A stretch of DNA of 39,316 nt. Source: Eubacteriales Family XIII. Incertae Sedis bacterium (GTDB lineage Bacteria; Bacillota; Clostridia; Peptostreptococcales; Anaerovoracaceae). A program made the translations under genes and the position numbers. The notes beneath the pieces were generated by a model. That model saw only the letters and a program-made list of their open reading frames with translations, was not told the origin of the DNA and did not search any database. The stretch lies in the NCBI GenBank assembly GCA_031266795.1, contig JAISAI010000118.1:1-39316 (forward strand), read 5' to 3'. Positions 24,188 to 32,769 of this stretch are shown here, piece after piece (within the stretch, counting starts at the first letter, position 1; every line of letters begins with the position of its first letter).

Positions 24188-24951
24188 CTGTCCAAGTTCT
24201 CCTTTATCCGCCGCATTTCTTCTGCAAATATCGCGTCAGCTTCTATCGCTGGTTTTCCCGATCTGTCGGCGCCCATCAGATTTGTATGGTAGCCGACGAA
24301 CCCGAGCAGTTCGCTTTGGGGCGCCCTTGCCGCTATGAAATCCTCGTCCGCCAGGCCCGTCACCTTGTTGCCCACCACGCTGACATTCGTCACACCGAGA
24401 TCGGCCGCGAGGCGCTTTATCCGCTCATATGTCTGTATGCTGCGCGAACCCGGCTCGACGACGACGATGAATTTGTCCACCATGCGCGCCGTGCCCCTGC
24501 CGAGGTGCTCTATGCCGGCCTCCATGTCCATGATGACGACCTCGCCCGACTTGACGACGAGGTGTGACACCACCCTTCTCAGGACCACATGCTCGGGGCA
24601 GACGCAGCCGCCGCCCCCCGTATCGACCGTCCCCATGACGAGCAGCTTCACCCCGTCTTTGTCCACGGAGAATCTGGCCGGTATGTCGTCGACGCGCGGG
24701 TTGATCTTGAAGAACGCGCCTGGCCCCCCTGACCCGGACTTCGTGCGCTCCGCGATCAGCTCCGACATATCCGCGATCGGCTTGACGCGCGCCAGCTCAT
24801 GATCAGTGAAGCCGAGCGCGAGGCCGAGGTTCGCGTCCGGGTCGGCGTCCACGGCGAGCACTCGCTCCGCGTCTGCGGCGTACAGCCTTGCGAGCGACGC
24901 AGCGATCGTGGTCTTGCCTACCCCTCCTTTTCCTGTGACAGCTATCTTCAT
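24184..24951 (-). CDS. cooC: CooC/AcsF-type nickel-insertion ATPase
   Basis: 255 residues, MinD/ParA-like P-loop ATPase with a deviant Walker A (TGKGGVGKTT at 6-15), LAVDADPDANLG and the metal-binding C-x-C pair C116/C118 in GGGGCVCPEH. CooC dimers bind nickel and support CODH maturation; the homologue AcsF matures acetyl-CoA synthase. Its position between cooS and acsB, with overlap into acsB, suits either role. The gap from the cooS stop is 1 bp. Confidence 0.93.
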   Translation of the reverse strand: MKIAVTGKGGVGKTTIAASLARLYAADAERVLAVDADPDANLGLALGFTDHELARVKPIADMSELIAERTKSGSGGPGAFFKINPRVDDIPARFSVDKDGVKLLVMGTVDTGGGGCVCPEHVVLRRVVSHLVVKSGEVVIMDMEAGIEHLGRGTARMVDKFIVVVEPGSRSIQTYERIKRLAADLGVTNVSVVGNKVTGLADEDFIAARAPQSELLGFVGYHTNLMGADRSGKPAIEADAIFAEEMRRIKENLDR

Positions 24952-24952
24952 C

Positions 24953-26878
24953 TTATATGTCCAGCAGCTTCCTTTTCGCTTCGATCCCGTCTATTATCGC
25001 CTTTACGAGCTCGTCGGGGTCTGTGTTGATGATGTATCCCGCGCCGCTGATCCCGCGCGTCCCCTCCGTGATGAGCTCCGTCATCTGCTCCGAGCCCTGC
25101 ACCTGCGGCTGTATGCCGAGATAGACGTCGAGCCCCGTCGCGACGACGTAGTTCGCTATCGCGACGGCTTTCTCACTCATCCACTCGGGCGCGCAGCCGA
25201 CGACGGGTATCTTTGTGATGTCCACGCCCCAGTCCTTCGCTATGCCTGTCGCGAGCAGCATCATGCGGCTGATGTCCACACAGGCGCCCATATGCAGCAC
25301 GGGGGGTATGCCTATGAGGGTACAGACCCTTTTTAGCCCGTCGCCGCACAGCTCCTTCGCCTCCTTGTTCATGAAGCCCACCTTTGTGGCGGCCTGCGCC
25401 GCGCAGCCCGTCGTCACGACGAGGATGTCGTGCTCCATGAGCGTGCGCATGATGTCGATATGCGAGTAGTCGGGGCGCACTTTCGGATTGTTGCAGCCTA
25501 CCATCGCGACGGCCCCGCGCAGCACGCCCGCGCGTATCGCGTCTATGGCGGGCTTGTACGAGCCGCGCTCCTCCGTAGCGCCGTTCACGGTCTTGACTTC
25601 GTGGCTGTTTGTGACGTCGTCGAGCTCGAGGATGATCTGCTCGCAGGGGTAGCCCACGGTGGCCTCCTCCTTGGACTTGGGTATGTATACCTTTTCCTTA
25701 TCCCTATTCTTGTAGTTGTCTATAGCCTCTTTGACGAGGCCCTTCGCCTGATCGAACGCCGTCTCCGTCTCGAACTGCACGTATTTCGAGCCCGGTATGC
25801 GCGCGACGGGCGACGACGTGACGAAAATAGTGTGGTAGCAGTCCGTGAGGGGGCCGAGCGCGGGGAATATGCACTGGATGTCGACGCACATCATCTCGAC
25901 GGCGCCCGTCAGCACGGCGTTCTCCTGCTGCAGGAAGTTGCCTACCATGCGCACGCCGTGCCGCATAGCGACCTCGTTCGCCGTGCAGCACAGGCCCGCC
26001 ATATTGACGCCCTTCACCCCTGCGGACTTCGCGTACTCCTGTATCTCCGGCGTCTCCGCCGCGAGCACCATCATTTCCGAGAAAGCGGGGTCATGGCCGT
26101 GCACGACGATGTTCACCATCTCATCCTCGAGCACCCCGAGGTTGCCCTCCGTCGCGCGCGCCGTCGGCGTCCCGAACAGGATGTCCGAGAAGTCCGTGCC
26201 TATCATGCTGCCGCCCCAGCCGTCGGCCATGCCGACGCGCAGGCTCTGGCGCACGAGCGTGGGCGCGTCCGCCGTATTGCCCATATGGGTCATGTGCAGC
26301 GATGTGGACACCTCGCGGTCTATCGCGCGCGGCTCTATTTCCTGCTCCCGCCACACCCTCTGACGCTCGTCCGTGGCTCGCTTCAGGCAGTCGAGCGCGC
26401 CGAAGGGCTTGCCAAACTCGTTCAGCCCGTGCAGCGCCACATCGTGCGCTACGTCGTAGACGTCGCGGCCTTCGCTCTCCACGCCCCACTCCGCCGCGAC
26501 GCGCAGCAGCTTCGCCTCGTCGCGGATCCTGAACTGGCTGTCCGCGCTCGACTTGAGAAGGGCGTGCGCCATCTCGCGCGCATGGTCAGAGTGGGCGGCC
26601 GAGCCCGCCGCAGCCCTGCGCAGGTAGTGCCTGGCCGCGATCGTGTCCACGTCCGCGCCGCATATGCCGCGGTCAGCCTTGGGCGTGATGCGGCACGGCC
26701 CCATCGAGCAGATGCGGCAGCATACGCCCTCCTCCCCAAATTTGCACTGGGGCTTCTGCTTTTCCTTGCGCTCCTGCCACGTGGGGGCGCCGAGCCCCGC
26801 AGCCATCTCGCAGAGCTTGCCCGTATCCGCTTCGAGCTGTTCTATAGTGGTGAAATCCAGTTCTTCCTTACGCATCAC
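24953..26878 (-). CDS. cooS: Ni,Fe-carbon monoxide dehydrogenase catalytic subunit
   Basis: 641 residues. It interconverts CO2 and CO, and as the AcsA equivalent passes CO to AcsB. The D/B-cluster cysteines are in CKFGEEGVCCRICSMGPC and GICGAD. C-cluster segments are VVHGHDPAFSE, GLCCTANE, AMVGCNNPK, TTGCAAQAATK and HMGACVDISR. The catalytic residues expected of an active CODH therefore look intact. The start overlaps the cooC2 stop by 4 bp (ATGA). Confidence 0.97.
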   Translation of the reverse strand: MMRKEELDFTTIEQLEADTGKLCEMAAGLGAPTWQERKEKQKPQCKFGEEGVCCRICSMGPCRITPKADRGICGADVDTIAARHYLRRAAAGSAAHSDHAREMAHALLKSSADSQFRIRDEAKLLRVAAEWGVESEGRDVYDVAHDVALHGLNEFGKPFGALDCLKRATDERQRVWREQEIEPRAIDREVSTSLHMTHMGNTADAPTLVRQSLRVGMADGWGGSMIGTDFSDILFGTPTARATEGNLGVLEDEMVNIVVHGHDPAFSEMMVLAAETPEIQEYAKSAGVKGVNMAGLCCTANEVAMRHGVRMVGNFLQQENAVLTGAVEMMCVDIQCIFPALGPLTDCYHTIFVTSSPVARIPGSKYVQFETETAFDQAKGLVKEAIDNYKNRDKEKVYIPKSKEEATVGYPCEQIILELDDVTNSHEVKTVNGATEERGSYKPAIDAIRAGVLRGAVAMVGCNNPKVRPDYSHIDIMRTLMEHDILVVTTGCAAQAATKVGFMNKEAKELCGDGLKRVCTLIGIPPVLHMGACVDISRMMLLATGIAKDWGVDITKIPVVGCAPEWMSEKAVAIANYVVATGLDVYLGIQPQVQGSEQMTELITEGTRGISGAGYIINTDPDELVKAIIDGIEAKRKLLDI

Positions 26879-27642
26879 ATTATCCTTTCAAGTATCTTCT
26901 CGAACGCCGCGCGGGCGGGCGAGCCCGCAGGCAGCAAGGCCGTCGGCCTTCCCTCCGCGTCGTACTCCGCGACGAGCGGATCCGAGGGGACCACCCCCGA
27001 AAGCGCCAGCCCCTGTGCGGAGATCTCCTCTTCCAATCCTTTTGCAAGCGCCCCTCCGGGCGCCTTATTGACGATAAAATCCATAGATTTCGGAGCGAGC
27101 CCGAGCTCGCGCGTCAGCTCCAGTATCCGCCCGGCGGCCTGAACGCCTCGCCGAGAGCAGTCGCTTACTATGATGATGCGGTCCACGCGCGGCAGGACGC
27201 CGCGGCTCAGGTGCTCCATGCCCGCCTCGTTGTCCACTACGAGGTAGCGGTAGTTCGACGCGTATTCCGCGATATGGCTCTGCAGGAGCCCGTTCACGAA
27301 GCAGTAGCAGCCCTTGCCCTGCGTGCGCCCCATGACGAGCAGGTCGTAGTCGTCTTTTTCCGTGATAGCCGAAAAGAAATGGGCGTCCAGCCACTCCTGC
27401 TTGGATACGCCCGGAGGTATCGTCCCGCTTTCGTCCATGCCCGACGAATTGATCTCGTCGCGCAGGTCGGCGAGGGCCGCCCCCGCCTCCACGCCGAGCA
27501 CGTCCGCGAGATTCGCGTTCGCGTCCGCGTCGACCGCGAGGGCTGGCGTCAGCCTTTTGCGCACGAGATAGCCTATGAGCCAGCCCGAAAGGGTGGTCTT
27601 GCCAGTGCCCCCTTTGCCTGAAATCGCAATTATCTCCTCCAT
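26875..27642 (-). CDS. Second CooC-like nickel-insertion ATPase
   Basis: 255 residues from ATG 27642, where homology begins (MEEIIAISGKGGTGKTT); a TTG at 27678 extends the frame without support. It has a deviant Walker A, AVDADANANLADVLG and a C-x-C pair C112/C114 in GKGCYCF. It is distinct in sequence from the CooC at 24184. It is the promoter-proximal gene of the acs operon. The two ATPases may each serve one of the two nickel sites, CODH C-cluster and ACS A-cluster (inference). Confidence 0.9.
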   Translation of the reverse strand: MEEIIAISGKGGTGKTTLSGWLIGYLVRKRLTPALAVDADANANLADVLGVEAGAALADLRDEINSSGMDESGTIPPGVSKQEWLDAHFFSAITEKDDYDLLVMGRTQGKGCYCFVNGLLQSHIAEYASNYRYLVVDNEAGMEHLSRGVLPRVDRIIIVSDCSRRGVQAAGRILELTRELGLAPKSMDFIVNKAPGGALAKGLEEEISAQGLALSGVVPSDPLVAEYDAEGRPTALLPAGSPARAAFEKILERIM

Positions 27643-27698
27643 TCCTGCATTATCCGGCAAACCATACCCTGATTTCAATATTACACAGAGTGCAATTT

Positions 27699-27718
27699 TG
27701 TACTATTAATTTCGTACA
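27699..27718. promoter_or_regulatory. Inverted repeat TGTAC-N10-GTACA upstream of the acs operon
   Basis: TGTAC (27699-27703) and GTACA (27714-27718) form a perfect 5-bp dyad with a 10-bp spacer. It lies about 57 bp upstream of the first acs-operon start and about 140 bp upstream of the metF promoter, so one regulator could control both. I could not define a convincing -35/-10 pair for the acs operon. Confidence 0.35.
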
Positions 27719-27855
27719 GGTTGTAGTAAGGTTTTTTTTGCCGCCGTGCGAAACACGCCTTTACTTCGGCCCTCGGGCGTCACGGTAGGATACTTCGCGT
27801 CAAACCCTCTTTCGAGTTTTCCGGGAAAAGTCCAAAAAACAGCGATAAATGTGCA

Positions 27856-27884
27856 TTGACGCTGATCCCGTACGATCATAGAAT
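27856..27884 (+). promoter_or_regulatory. metF promoter
   Basis: TTGACG at 27856-27861 and TAGAAT at 27879-27884 are spaced by 17 bp. GAGGGAGAG precedes the ATG at 27927. Confidence 0.65.
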
Positions 27885-27926
27885 ATAGGATTGTGGGACT
27901 ATTCATGGTTGCGGCAAGAGGGAGAG

Positions 27927-28805
27927 ATGAGGATATCGGACATACTGAACACAGGGGGATTGACCCTCTCCTTTGAAATGTTTCCGCCAAAAGAGCGGAG
28001 CGGCCTTGAAAAGTCTTACGGCATCGCGGACCGTATCGCGAGGAACAGGCCGTCCTTCATCAGCGTCACCTATGGCGCGGCGGGCGGGGCGAGCGAGTAT
28101 ACGGTCAATGTGGCCGACAATATACAGAAGCATTCGGGGGTCCCCTCTCTTGCGCATCTGACGTGTATAGTTTCGAGCAAGGACAAGATAAACGCAGTCT
28201 TGGATGATCTTGAGGCAAGGGGGATCGAAAATATCCTTGCGCTCAGAGGGGATATCCCGCCCGGCCAGGCCTTCCCAGGGTCAGGCCATTTCATGCACGC
28301 GAGCGATCTGATGGCCGCCGTCGGGGAACGCGGGTGCTTTTGCGTCGGCGGCGCCTGTTATCCTGAGGGCCATCCCGAGTCCGCTTCCCGCGCCAAAGAT
28401 ATAGACGCGCTGAAAATCAAGCGGGAAAACGGCTGCTCCTTCCTGACGACGCAGATGTTTTTTGACAACGACGCATTCTACAATTTTATGTTCAGAATGC
28501 TGCGCGGCGGCGTGGACATCCCCGTGATCGCGGGTATCATGCCCGTGGTGGACGCGCTCAGTATCCCCCGGATCATCGCCCTCTCCGGAGCGACGCTTCC
28601 CAGGCGTTTCACGGCGGCCATCGACAGGTTTGCGGACGATCCCGAGGCGATGAGGCAGGCCGGCGTCGCGTACGCGACAGACCAGATAATAGACCTGGCC
28701 TCAAACGGGGTGGGCCATGTCCACGTCTACACGATGAACAACCCGGACATAGCGGACGATATAGCAAGAAACCTTTCCCACATCTTTATCCCGCCGCGCC
28801 CGTAG
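27927..28805 (+). CDS. metF: Methylenetetrahydrofolate reductase
   Basis: 292 residues, MetF size. It reduces CH2-THF to CH3-THF, the last step of the methyl branch before AcsE. Visible segments are LSFEMFPPKERSGLEK, SVTYGAAGG, LAHLTCIVSSKDKI, NILALRGDIPPG, FLTTQMFFDN and VIAGIMPV, all in family order. It is divergent from the acs operon. No metV-like partner is adjacent. The stop lies 4 bp from the end of the converging PucR-type gene. Confidence 0.93.
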   Translation: MRISDILNTGGLTLSFEMFPPKERSGLEKSYGIADRIARNRPSFISVTYGAAGGASEYTVNVADNIQKHSGVPSLAHLTCIVSSKDKINAVLDDLEARGIENILALRGDIPPGQAFPGSGHFMHASDLMAAVGERGCFCVGGACYPEGHPESASRAKDIDALKIKRENGCSFLTTQMFFDNDAFYNFMFRMLRGGVDIPVIAGIMPVVDALSIPRIIALSGATLPRRFTAAIDRFADDPEAMRQAGVAYATDQIIDLASNGVGHVHVYTMNNPDIADDIARNLSHIFIPPRP

Positions 28806-28809
28806 GCGC

Positions 28810-30378
28810 TCAATCCCCGCCGCGGCCCTCTCTCAGAAGCTCAATGGAAAGCAGATAGTGCCAGGGGTCGTCTATATCCCGGAAGTCTATGCCTGTGATT
28901 TTCTCGACCCTGTTCAGCCTGTATAGGAACGTGCTTCTCGATACGTAAAGCTCTTTGGCGCTTTTCAGCTGTTGGAAATCGTTTTTCAGGTACACGACTA
29001 CTGTGTTGTAGAAGTCTGTGCCGTGCTTTTCGTCGAATTCCCTGAGCCGCTGCAGCCCCGGGGCGCATACCATCGACGCGGGCAGCCTACTCGTGCAGAC
29101 GTCAAGCAGATGCTGCCTTATGACCTCGCCAAACATGTGCAGTTGCTTGTATTTGTTGACCTTCGGCCCGATTTCATGCGATATTTCCGCCTGTACGCAG
29201 CACATAGCGAATTTGGAAAACCCGGAAAACAGCTCGCTCCTGCCCGCCCGCAGGAAGTTGTCGCGAAGGAAGCCGAGCATGGTCGAGTCGAGCCACGCCT
29301 CGCCGCCCGGGCAGCGCCGCATATTGAATACCGCCACGATGCCCTCATCATATTCGAATACGCATTTGTTATCGAAAAGCTCTATGATGCGGTTCACGAA
29401 AAATTTCAGGTTCCCTCCGTTCCTCTCGCGTATTTCAGGGTAGATGCGGTACAGGACGAACTCGTCGTCCTCCGACCATCCGAAACCCGAGAGCTGCTGC
29501 GTGATATACTCCCTGTTCGTCGTATCCCCCGATATGGCGCCCGCCATGATATCCGAAATCCCGAATACCCCTACGTCGTCATCGCGCACGAGGCCCAGGC
29601 ATATCCTCACGTAGCCGGACAGATGGTTGAGCAGCGCCGCGTCCCCCTGCTTCATCTCCTTAGACGCCTCGATGGCTATGAGCCGGTACGCGAGTTTGCC
29701 CCTTTTGTACAGCTTGACCCCGATCGCGGGAGACTCGCCCATCAGGAGCCGCTGCACGTCGCCGGATGGGCCGTCCTCCGCATCTCTGGACTTGTCGTTC
29801 TTCATAATGAACGGGAGCTTCCCGCTGTCGAGGAATGGGATCAGCCTGACGTCGTCCCTGTATTCAGACGAGGCGGCCACCGCCGTGTAATTGTTGTCGT
29901 GCAGCAGCAGGGGGTTGCCGAATATAGGGGTGCTCTCGTCTATGAGCGCCTGTACGTTCGCGTTCTCGCCCAATATGCGCAGAAGGCCCTCGTTCCAGTC
30001 GTCGTAACGTTCGAAAACGCCCTCGACGGCGTCGCGTATCTTCGCGTATGGCGCCCTGCCCCTGACGAGTACCACCGTCTCAAAACTGACAAGCAGCAGC
30101 TTTGCGGCCTCATGGTCGTTTGCCACCGCCACGGCGTGGGTTTTCGTCCCGCCCGCGGCGTGTACGCCGCTTTCATTTTCATCGCTCCCGTCCGAGAGGG
30201 CCTCCGCTACGCGCCTCGCGTCGTTGTCCGCGAGCCATACGCAGCCCTCATGGGGAGGCTCGCCCATACGCAGGGATTTCACCTTGCCAAGGGGCGCCGC
30301 AAGCGAAGCGGACCCGAGGACCTCAGTGTCCAAGCATCCGTTCAGGCCGTCCATCAGTGTGTCAAAATTGATTTTCAT
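28810..30378 (-). CDS. PucR/CdaR-type transcriptional regulator
   Basis: 522 residues. The C-terminus is the PucR helix-turn-helix domain (VVVYLKNDFQQLKSAKELYV, then SRSTFLYRLNRVEKITGIDF). The N-terminal ~200 residues look like a sensor region with no motif I can name, and the middle resembles the GGDEF-like linker of CdaR proteins. Its place between mtaBC and metF/acs suggests control of one-carbon genes (inference). Confidence 0.85.
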   Translation of the reverse strand: MKINFDTLMDGLNGCLDTEVLGSASLAAPLGKVKSLRMGEPPHEGCVWLADNDARRVAEALSDGSDENESGVHAAGGTKTHAVAVANDHEAAKLLLVSFETVVLVRGRAPYAKIRDAVEGVFERYDDWNEGLLRILGENANVQALIDESTPIFGNPLLLHDNNYTAVAASSEYRDDVRLIPFLDSGKLPFIMKNDKSRDAEDGPSGDVQRLLMGESPAIGVKLYKRGKLAYRLIAIEASKEMKQGDAALLNHLSGYVRICLGLVRDDDVGVFGISDIMAGAISGDTTNREYITQQLSGFGWSEDDEFVLYRIYPEIRERNGGNLKFFVNRIIELFDNKCVFEYDEGIVAVFNMRRCPGGEAWLDSTMLGFLRDNFLRAGRSELFSGFSKFAMCCVQAEISHEIGPKVNKYKQLHMFGEVIRQHLLDVCTSRLPASMVCAPGLQRLREFDEKHGTDFYNTVVVYLKNDFQQLKSAKELYVSRSTFLYRLNRVEKITGIDFRDIDDPWHYLLSIELLREGRGGD

Positions 30379-30437
30379 ATGTCGTCCGCCCGGCTCTGCG
30401 CAAGCTCTTGGGAAACGCTGATTCCCTTACCGTCGAC

Positions 30438-30468
30438 AGGGCTTATCCGACTGAGTCGGATAAGCCCT
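30438..30468. other. Perfect 14-bp inverted repeat with 3-nt loop downstream of mtaC
   Basis: GGGCTTATCCGAC (30439-30451) and GTCGGATAAGCCC (30455-30467) pair fully, plus one flanking A-T pair, with loop TGA. There is no T tract on either strand, so it may be an mRNA 3'-stabilising hairpin or a protein site rather than an intrinsic terminator. Confidence 0.6.
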
Positions 30469-30513
30469 TGCCGTAACATAATGGAAATTTCAGCGCCGCC
30501 TTGCGCGCCTTCG

Positions 30514-31146
30514 TTAAATAAGCTGCTTCGCCAGGTCCGCCGCGGCGGCTGCGTTGCTCGCCGTGCCGTCGGCCCCTATCTCGTCCGCAAAGCCCTGCGT
30601 GATGGGAGAACCGCCGATGAGTATCTTGACCTGGTCCCTGATCCCCGCTTCCTCGATCGCCTTCACGACGTTGCCCATCTCGGCCATAGTCGTAGTCAGC
30701 AGGGCCGACAGGGCGATGATGTCCGCGTTGTTGTCCTTCGCCGCCTGCACGATGCTCTCCTGCTTGACGTCCGTGCCGAGGTCGAAGACCTCGAAGCCGT
30801 TCGCCTCAAGCATGAGCTTCACGAGGTTCTTGCCTATGTCGTGCAGATCGCCGTTGACCGTGGCGATCACGGCTTTGCCCGTCGATGTGACGCCCTCCTC
30901 AATGAATTTTTCCTTGAGCACGGCCGTGGCGCCGTTCAGCGCGTCGGCGGCCGACATGACCTCGGGTACGAAAGCGTCGCCGCTCGTGAAGCGCTCGCCC
31001 ACGATCCCCATGCCGTGAAGCAGCCCTTCGTCGAGTATCTTCTGGGCGGATATGCCTTCGCCCAGCGCTTCGTCCACGTGTTCGAGCACTTCGTCCTCTT
31101 CGCCTTCCTGTATAGCCAATGAAATCTTTTCAAGTATGTCAGACAT
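30514..31146 (-). CDS. mtaC: Methanol corrinoid protein (MtaC-like)
   Basis: 210 residues. The B12-binding N-terminal cap helices (LLHGMGIVGERFTSGDAFVPEVM) precede the cobamide domain with GDLHDIGKN, His102 being the lower axial cobalt ligand, then SALLTTT and IGGSPITQGFADEIGAD. It accepts the methyl group from MtaB. It lies 63 bp downstream of mtaB with a strong GAGGAGG site, so it is the direct partner. Related MtbC/MttC proteins are similar; neighbourhood decides the call. Confidence 0.92.
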   Translation of the reverse strand: MSDILEKISLAIQEGEEDEVLEHVDEALGEGISAQKILDEGLLHGMGIVGERFTSGDAFVPEVMSAADALNGATAVLKEKFIEEGVTSTGKAVIATVNGDLHDIGKNLVKLMLEANGFEVFDLGTDVKQESIVQAAKDNNADIIALSALLTTTMAEMGNVVKAIEEAGIRDQVKILIGGSPITQGFADEIGADGTASNAAAAADLAKQLI

Positions 31147-31209
31147 TTTTTGTTACCTCCTCATTTGTCCGGTCCTTGTACGCTTTTTCGCCTTGCATAG
31201 AAGGCCCGG

Positions 31210-32598
31210 CTACGCCAGATCGTAGACCTCGGGGCGCAACGCCTTTGTTTTTGCGATGCCGTTTTTGACGAATTCCTGCTCGTCTTCCGTGATGGAGTCA
31301 ATGGTCTTCCTGATCTTGTCGAGCTGCTTGACCTCCTTGTCGGAAAGCGCGAGCCTGCCCGCGTCGTAGCCCTTGCGGAGCGCGTCCGCCGCAAGCATGG
31401 CCGCGGCCTTCGTGCGCTTGAAGTAGTTGTCCTCCACCTTGACGAGCTCCTTTGATATTTCGAGGACTATGTCGGGCCTCAGGATGTAAGCTGTGGCGTT
31501 GATCGGGCTGTCCGTGTCCGCGTTCAGGTCGCGTAGGAGGAGCGCCGTATCCTTGCCGCGCTTCGTCCCCTCGTTCATGAGGCGGCAGTCGTAGGCGAGC
31601 TGCTCGAATGAGCAGACCTCCGAATATGCGGCCAGCAGCTTGATGTGCTGTATGGACTCGTTCGACCAGAGGTCAGCCAGGCTGATAGCGACATTGCCCA
31701 CGTGGGACAGATGCGCGACGGCCGCAATACGGCCTTCCATGGATATAGGCGTCCCCGTGATTGCCTTCAGGTAAACGCCCTCGTAGCCGCAGTCCTTGTC
31801 TGGGCCTTTCGCCCCTACCTGCACCGCCACCAATGTCCTCACCGCGCTGCAGACGCGGTCGATCGCCGCAAAGACCTCCGGGATCATCTTGCCGTCGGCA
31901 AGCACCATGGACGTGTTCGCAAACCCGCACGCCGTGTCGCCGGCCGCCACGACGTCGTTCTCGTCGGCTATCCTCACGATCTCCGTCCAGAGCCTCTCCA
32001 TGTCGGGGCAGCCAAGCGTGGCGTATGAGAAGATCACCTTCTCTATGTCCGCGTACATGAGCCCTTCGTCATGGACATACTTGCCCCCGATAGATTCGAT
32101 GGCGAGGAGCTCCGTGCCGGCTTTGGCGCTGCCCTCGAAGGTCTCGAGGACGGAGTCCCAATGCTTCCCATGCCACATATGCTCGAGCTCGCGGCCCTCG
32201 CGTATGTCCACAGGCGTCTGGCGCACCGCGCCCTTCGTCCCTGTCTTCGCCTCATTCTCCTTGATGATGTCGTTCACCACCTTCGCTATCTCGATGCCCC
32301 ATTTGGGCACAAAGGTGGTCTGCGGCAGAAGCTCGATCTCCGCGACGAACCCCGGCACCTGCAGGATGTTCGCGCGCTCGGATATGCCCGTCGCGATCTC
32401 CTTGTAGATATTGATGACCTCGGGGAACGTGCCTTCGTTGACGAGCATCGTCGGCAGTGTGAAATTGACTTCGGGGTACATAGTACCGCCTCCGATAGAT
32501 ATCCCGTTTTTCAGCGTAACGGGATGAACGGCGTGCGCATAGACAAAATCGTCGAGATTGTCGTACGCGGTCTTGGTATATGAGATTTTTCCCATCAT
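31210..32598 (-). CDS. mtaB: Methanol:corrinoid methyltransferase (MtaB-like)
   Basis: 462 residues from ATG 32598 (ATG 32595 also possible; AAGGAGG just upstream). It activates methanol on zinc and methylates MtaC. The expected zinc-site regions are present: LAIESIGGK (Glu), AAGDTACGFANTSM (Cys) and GPDKDCGYEGVYLKAITGTP (Cys). SLADLWSNESIQ and FEQLAYDCRLMN also match the methanogen enzyme. Length agrees with Methanosarcina MtaB (about 461). It is followed by mtaC and preceded by an AraC-type regulator. Confidence 0.93.
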   Translation of the reverse strand: MMGKISYTKTAYDNLDDFVYAHAVHPVTLKNGISIGGGTMYPEVNFTLPTMLVNEGTFPEVINIYKEIATGISERANILQVPGFVAEIELLPQTTFVPKWGIEIAKVVNDIIKENEAKTGTKGAVRQTPVDIREGRELEHMWHGKHWDSVLETFEGSAKAGTELLAIESIGGKYVHDEGLMYADIEKVIFSYATLGCPDMERLWTEIVRIADENDVVAAGDTACGFANTSMVLADGKMIPEVFAAIDRVCSAVRTLVAVQVGAKGPDKDCGYEGVYLKAITGTPISMEGRIAAVAHLSHVGNVAISLADLWSNESIQHIKLLAAYSEVCSFEQLAYDCRLMNEGTKRGKDTALLLRDLNADTDSPINATAYILRPDIVLEISKELVKVEDNYFKRTKAAAMLAADALRKGYDAGRLALSDKEVKQLDKIRKTIDSITEDEQEFVKNGIAKTKALRPEVYDLA

Positions 32599-32620
32599 AC
32601 TCCTCCTTCCAGTCCAGTGC

Positions 32621-32637
32621 GCCGCCAAGAGGGCGGC
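32621..32637 (-). promoter_or_regulatory. Small hairpin in the mtaB leader
   Basis: GCCGCC and GGCGGC arms of 6 bp flank a 5-nt loop, about 20 nt upstream of the mtaB ribosome site. It may stabilise the 5' end of the mRNA. I found no convincing promoter in this 171-bp gap. Confidence 0.35.
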
Positions 32638-32723
32638 ATGAAAATGAACCATCCGCCGTTAGATTACCTTGCGCGGGCGCCGGCTGTCTTGTAAAAGAAC
32701 ATCAAGTTTTTGAAGTTTTCTCC

Positions 32724-32752
32724 GAAAAACGAAAACGGCGCCCATCCGGGCC
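32724..32752 (-). terminator. Possible terminator of the AraC-type gene
   Basis: On the minus strand a GC-rich imperfect stem (GGCCC and GGGCGCC around loop GGAT, plus-strand 32737-32752) is followed by GTTTTCGTTTTTC. The T-rich tail fits an intrinsic terminator for the regulator, separating it from mtaB. Confidence 0.45.
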
Positions 32753-32769
32753 GGCTGAGGGAACACTGG

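Noticed and set aside
25430-27142. 570-codon open frame opposite cooS
   Set aside because: Antisense shadow of cooS and cooC2, both fully supported by motifs.
27706-27990. 94-codon minus-strand frame between cooC2 and metF
   Set aside because: Part of it (GFDAKYPTVTPEGRSKGVF) looks protein-like, but it overlaps the metF promoter and start, and I cannot tie it to a family. It could be a gene remnant, but the support is too weak to list.
28972-31122. 716-codon open frame on the plus strand across the PucR-type gene and mtaC
   Set aside because: It spans two genuine minus-strand genes and their gap; the product is low-complexity Arg/Val-rich with no family features.
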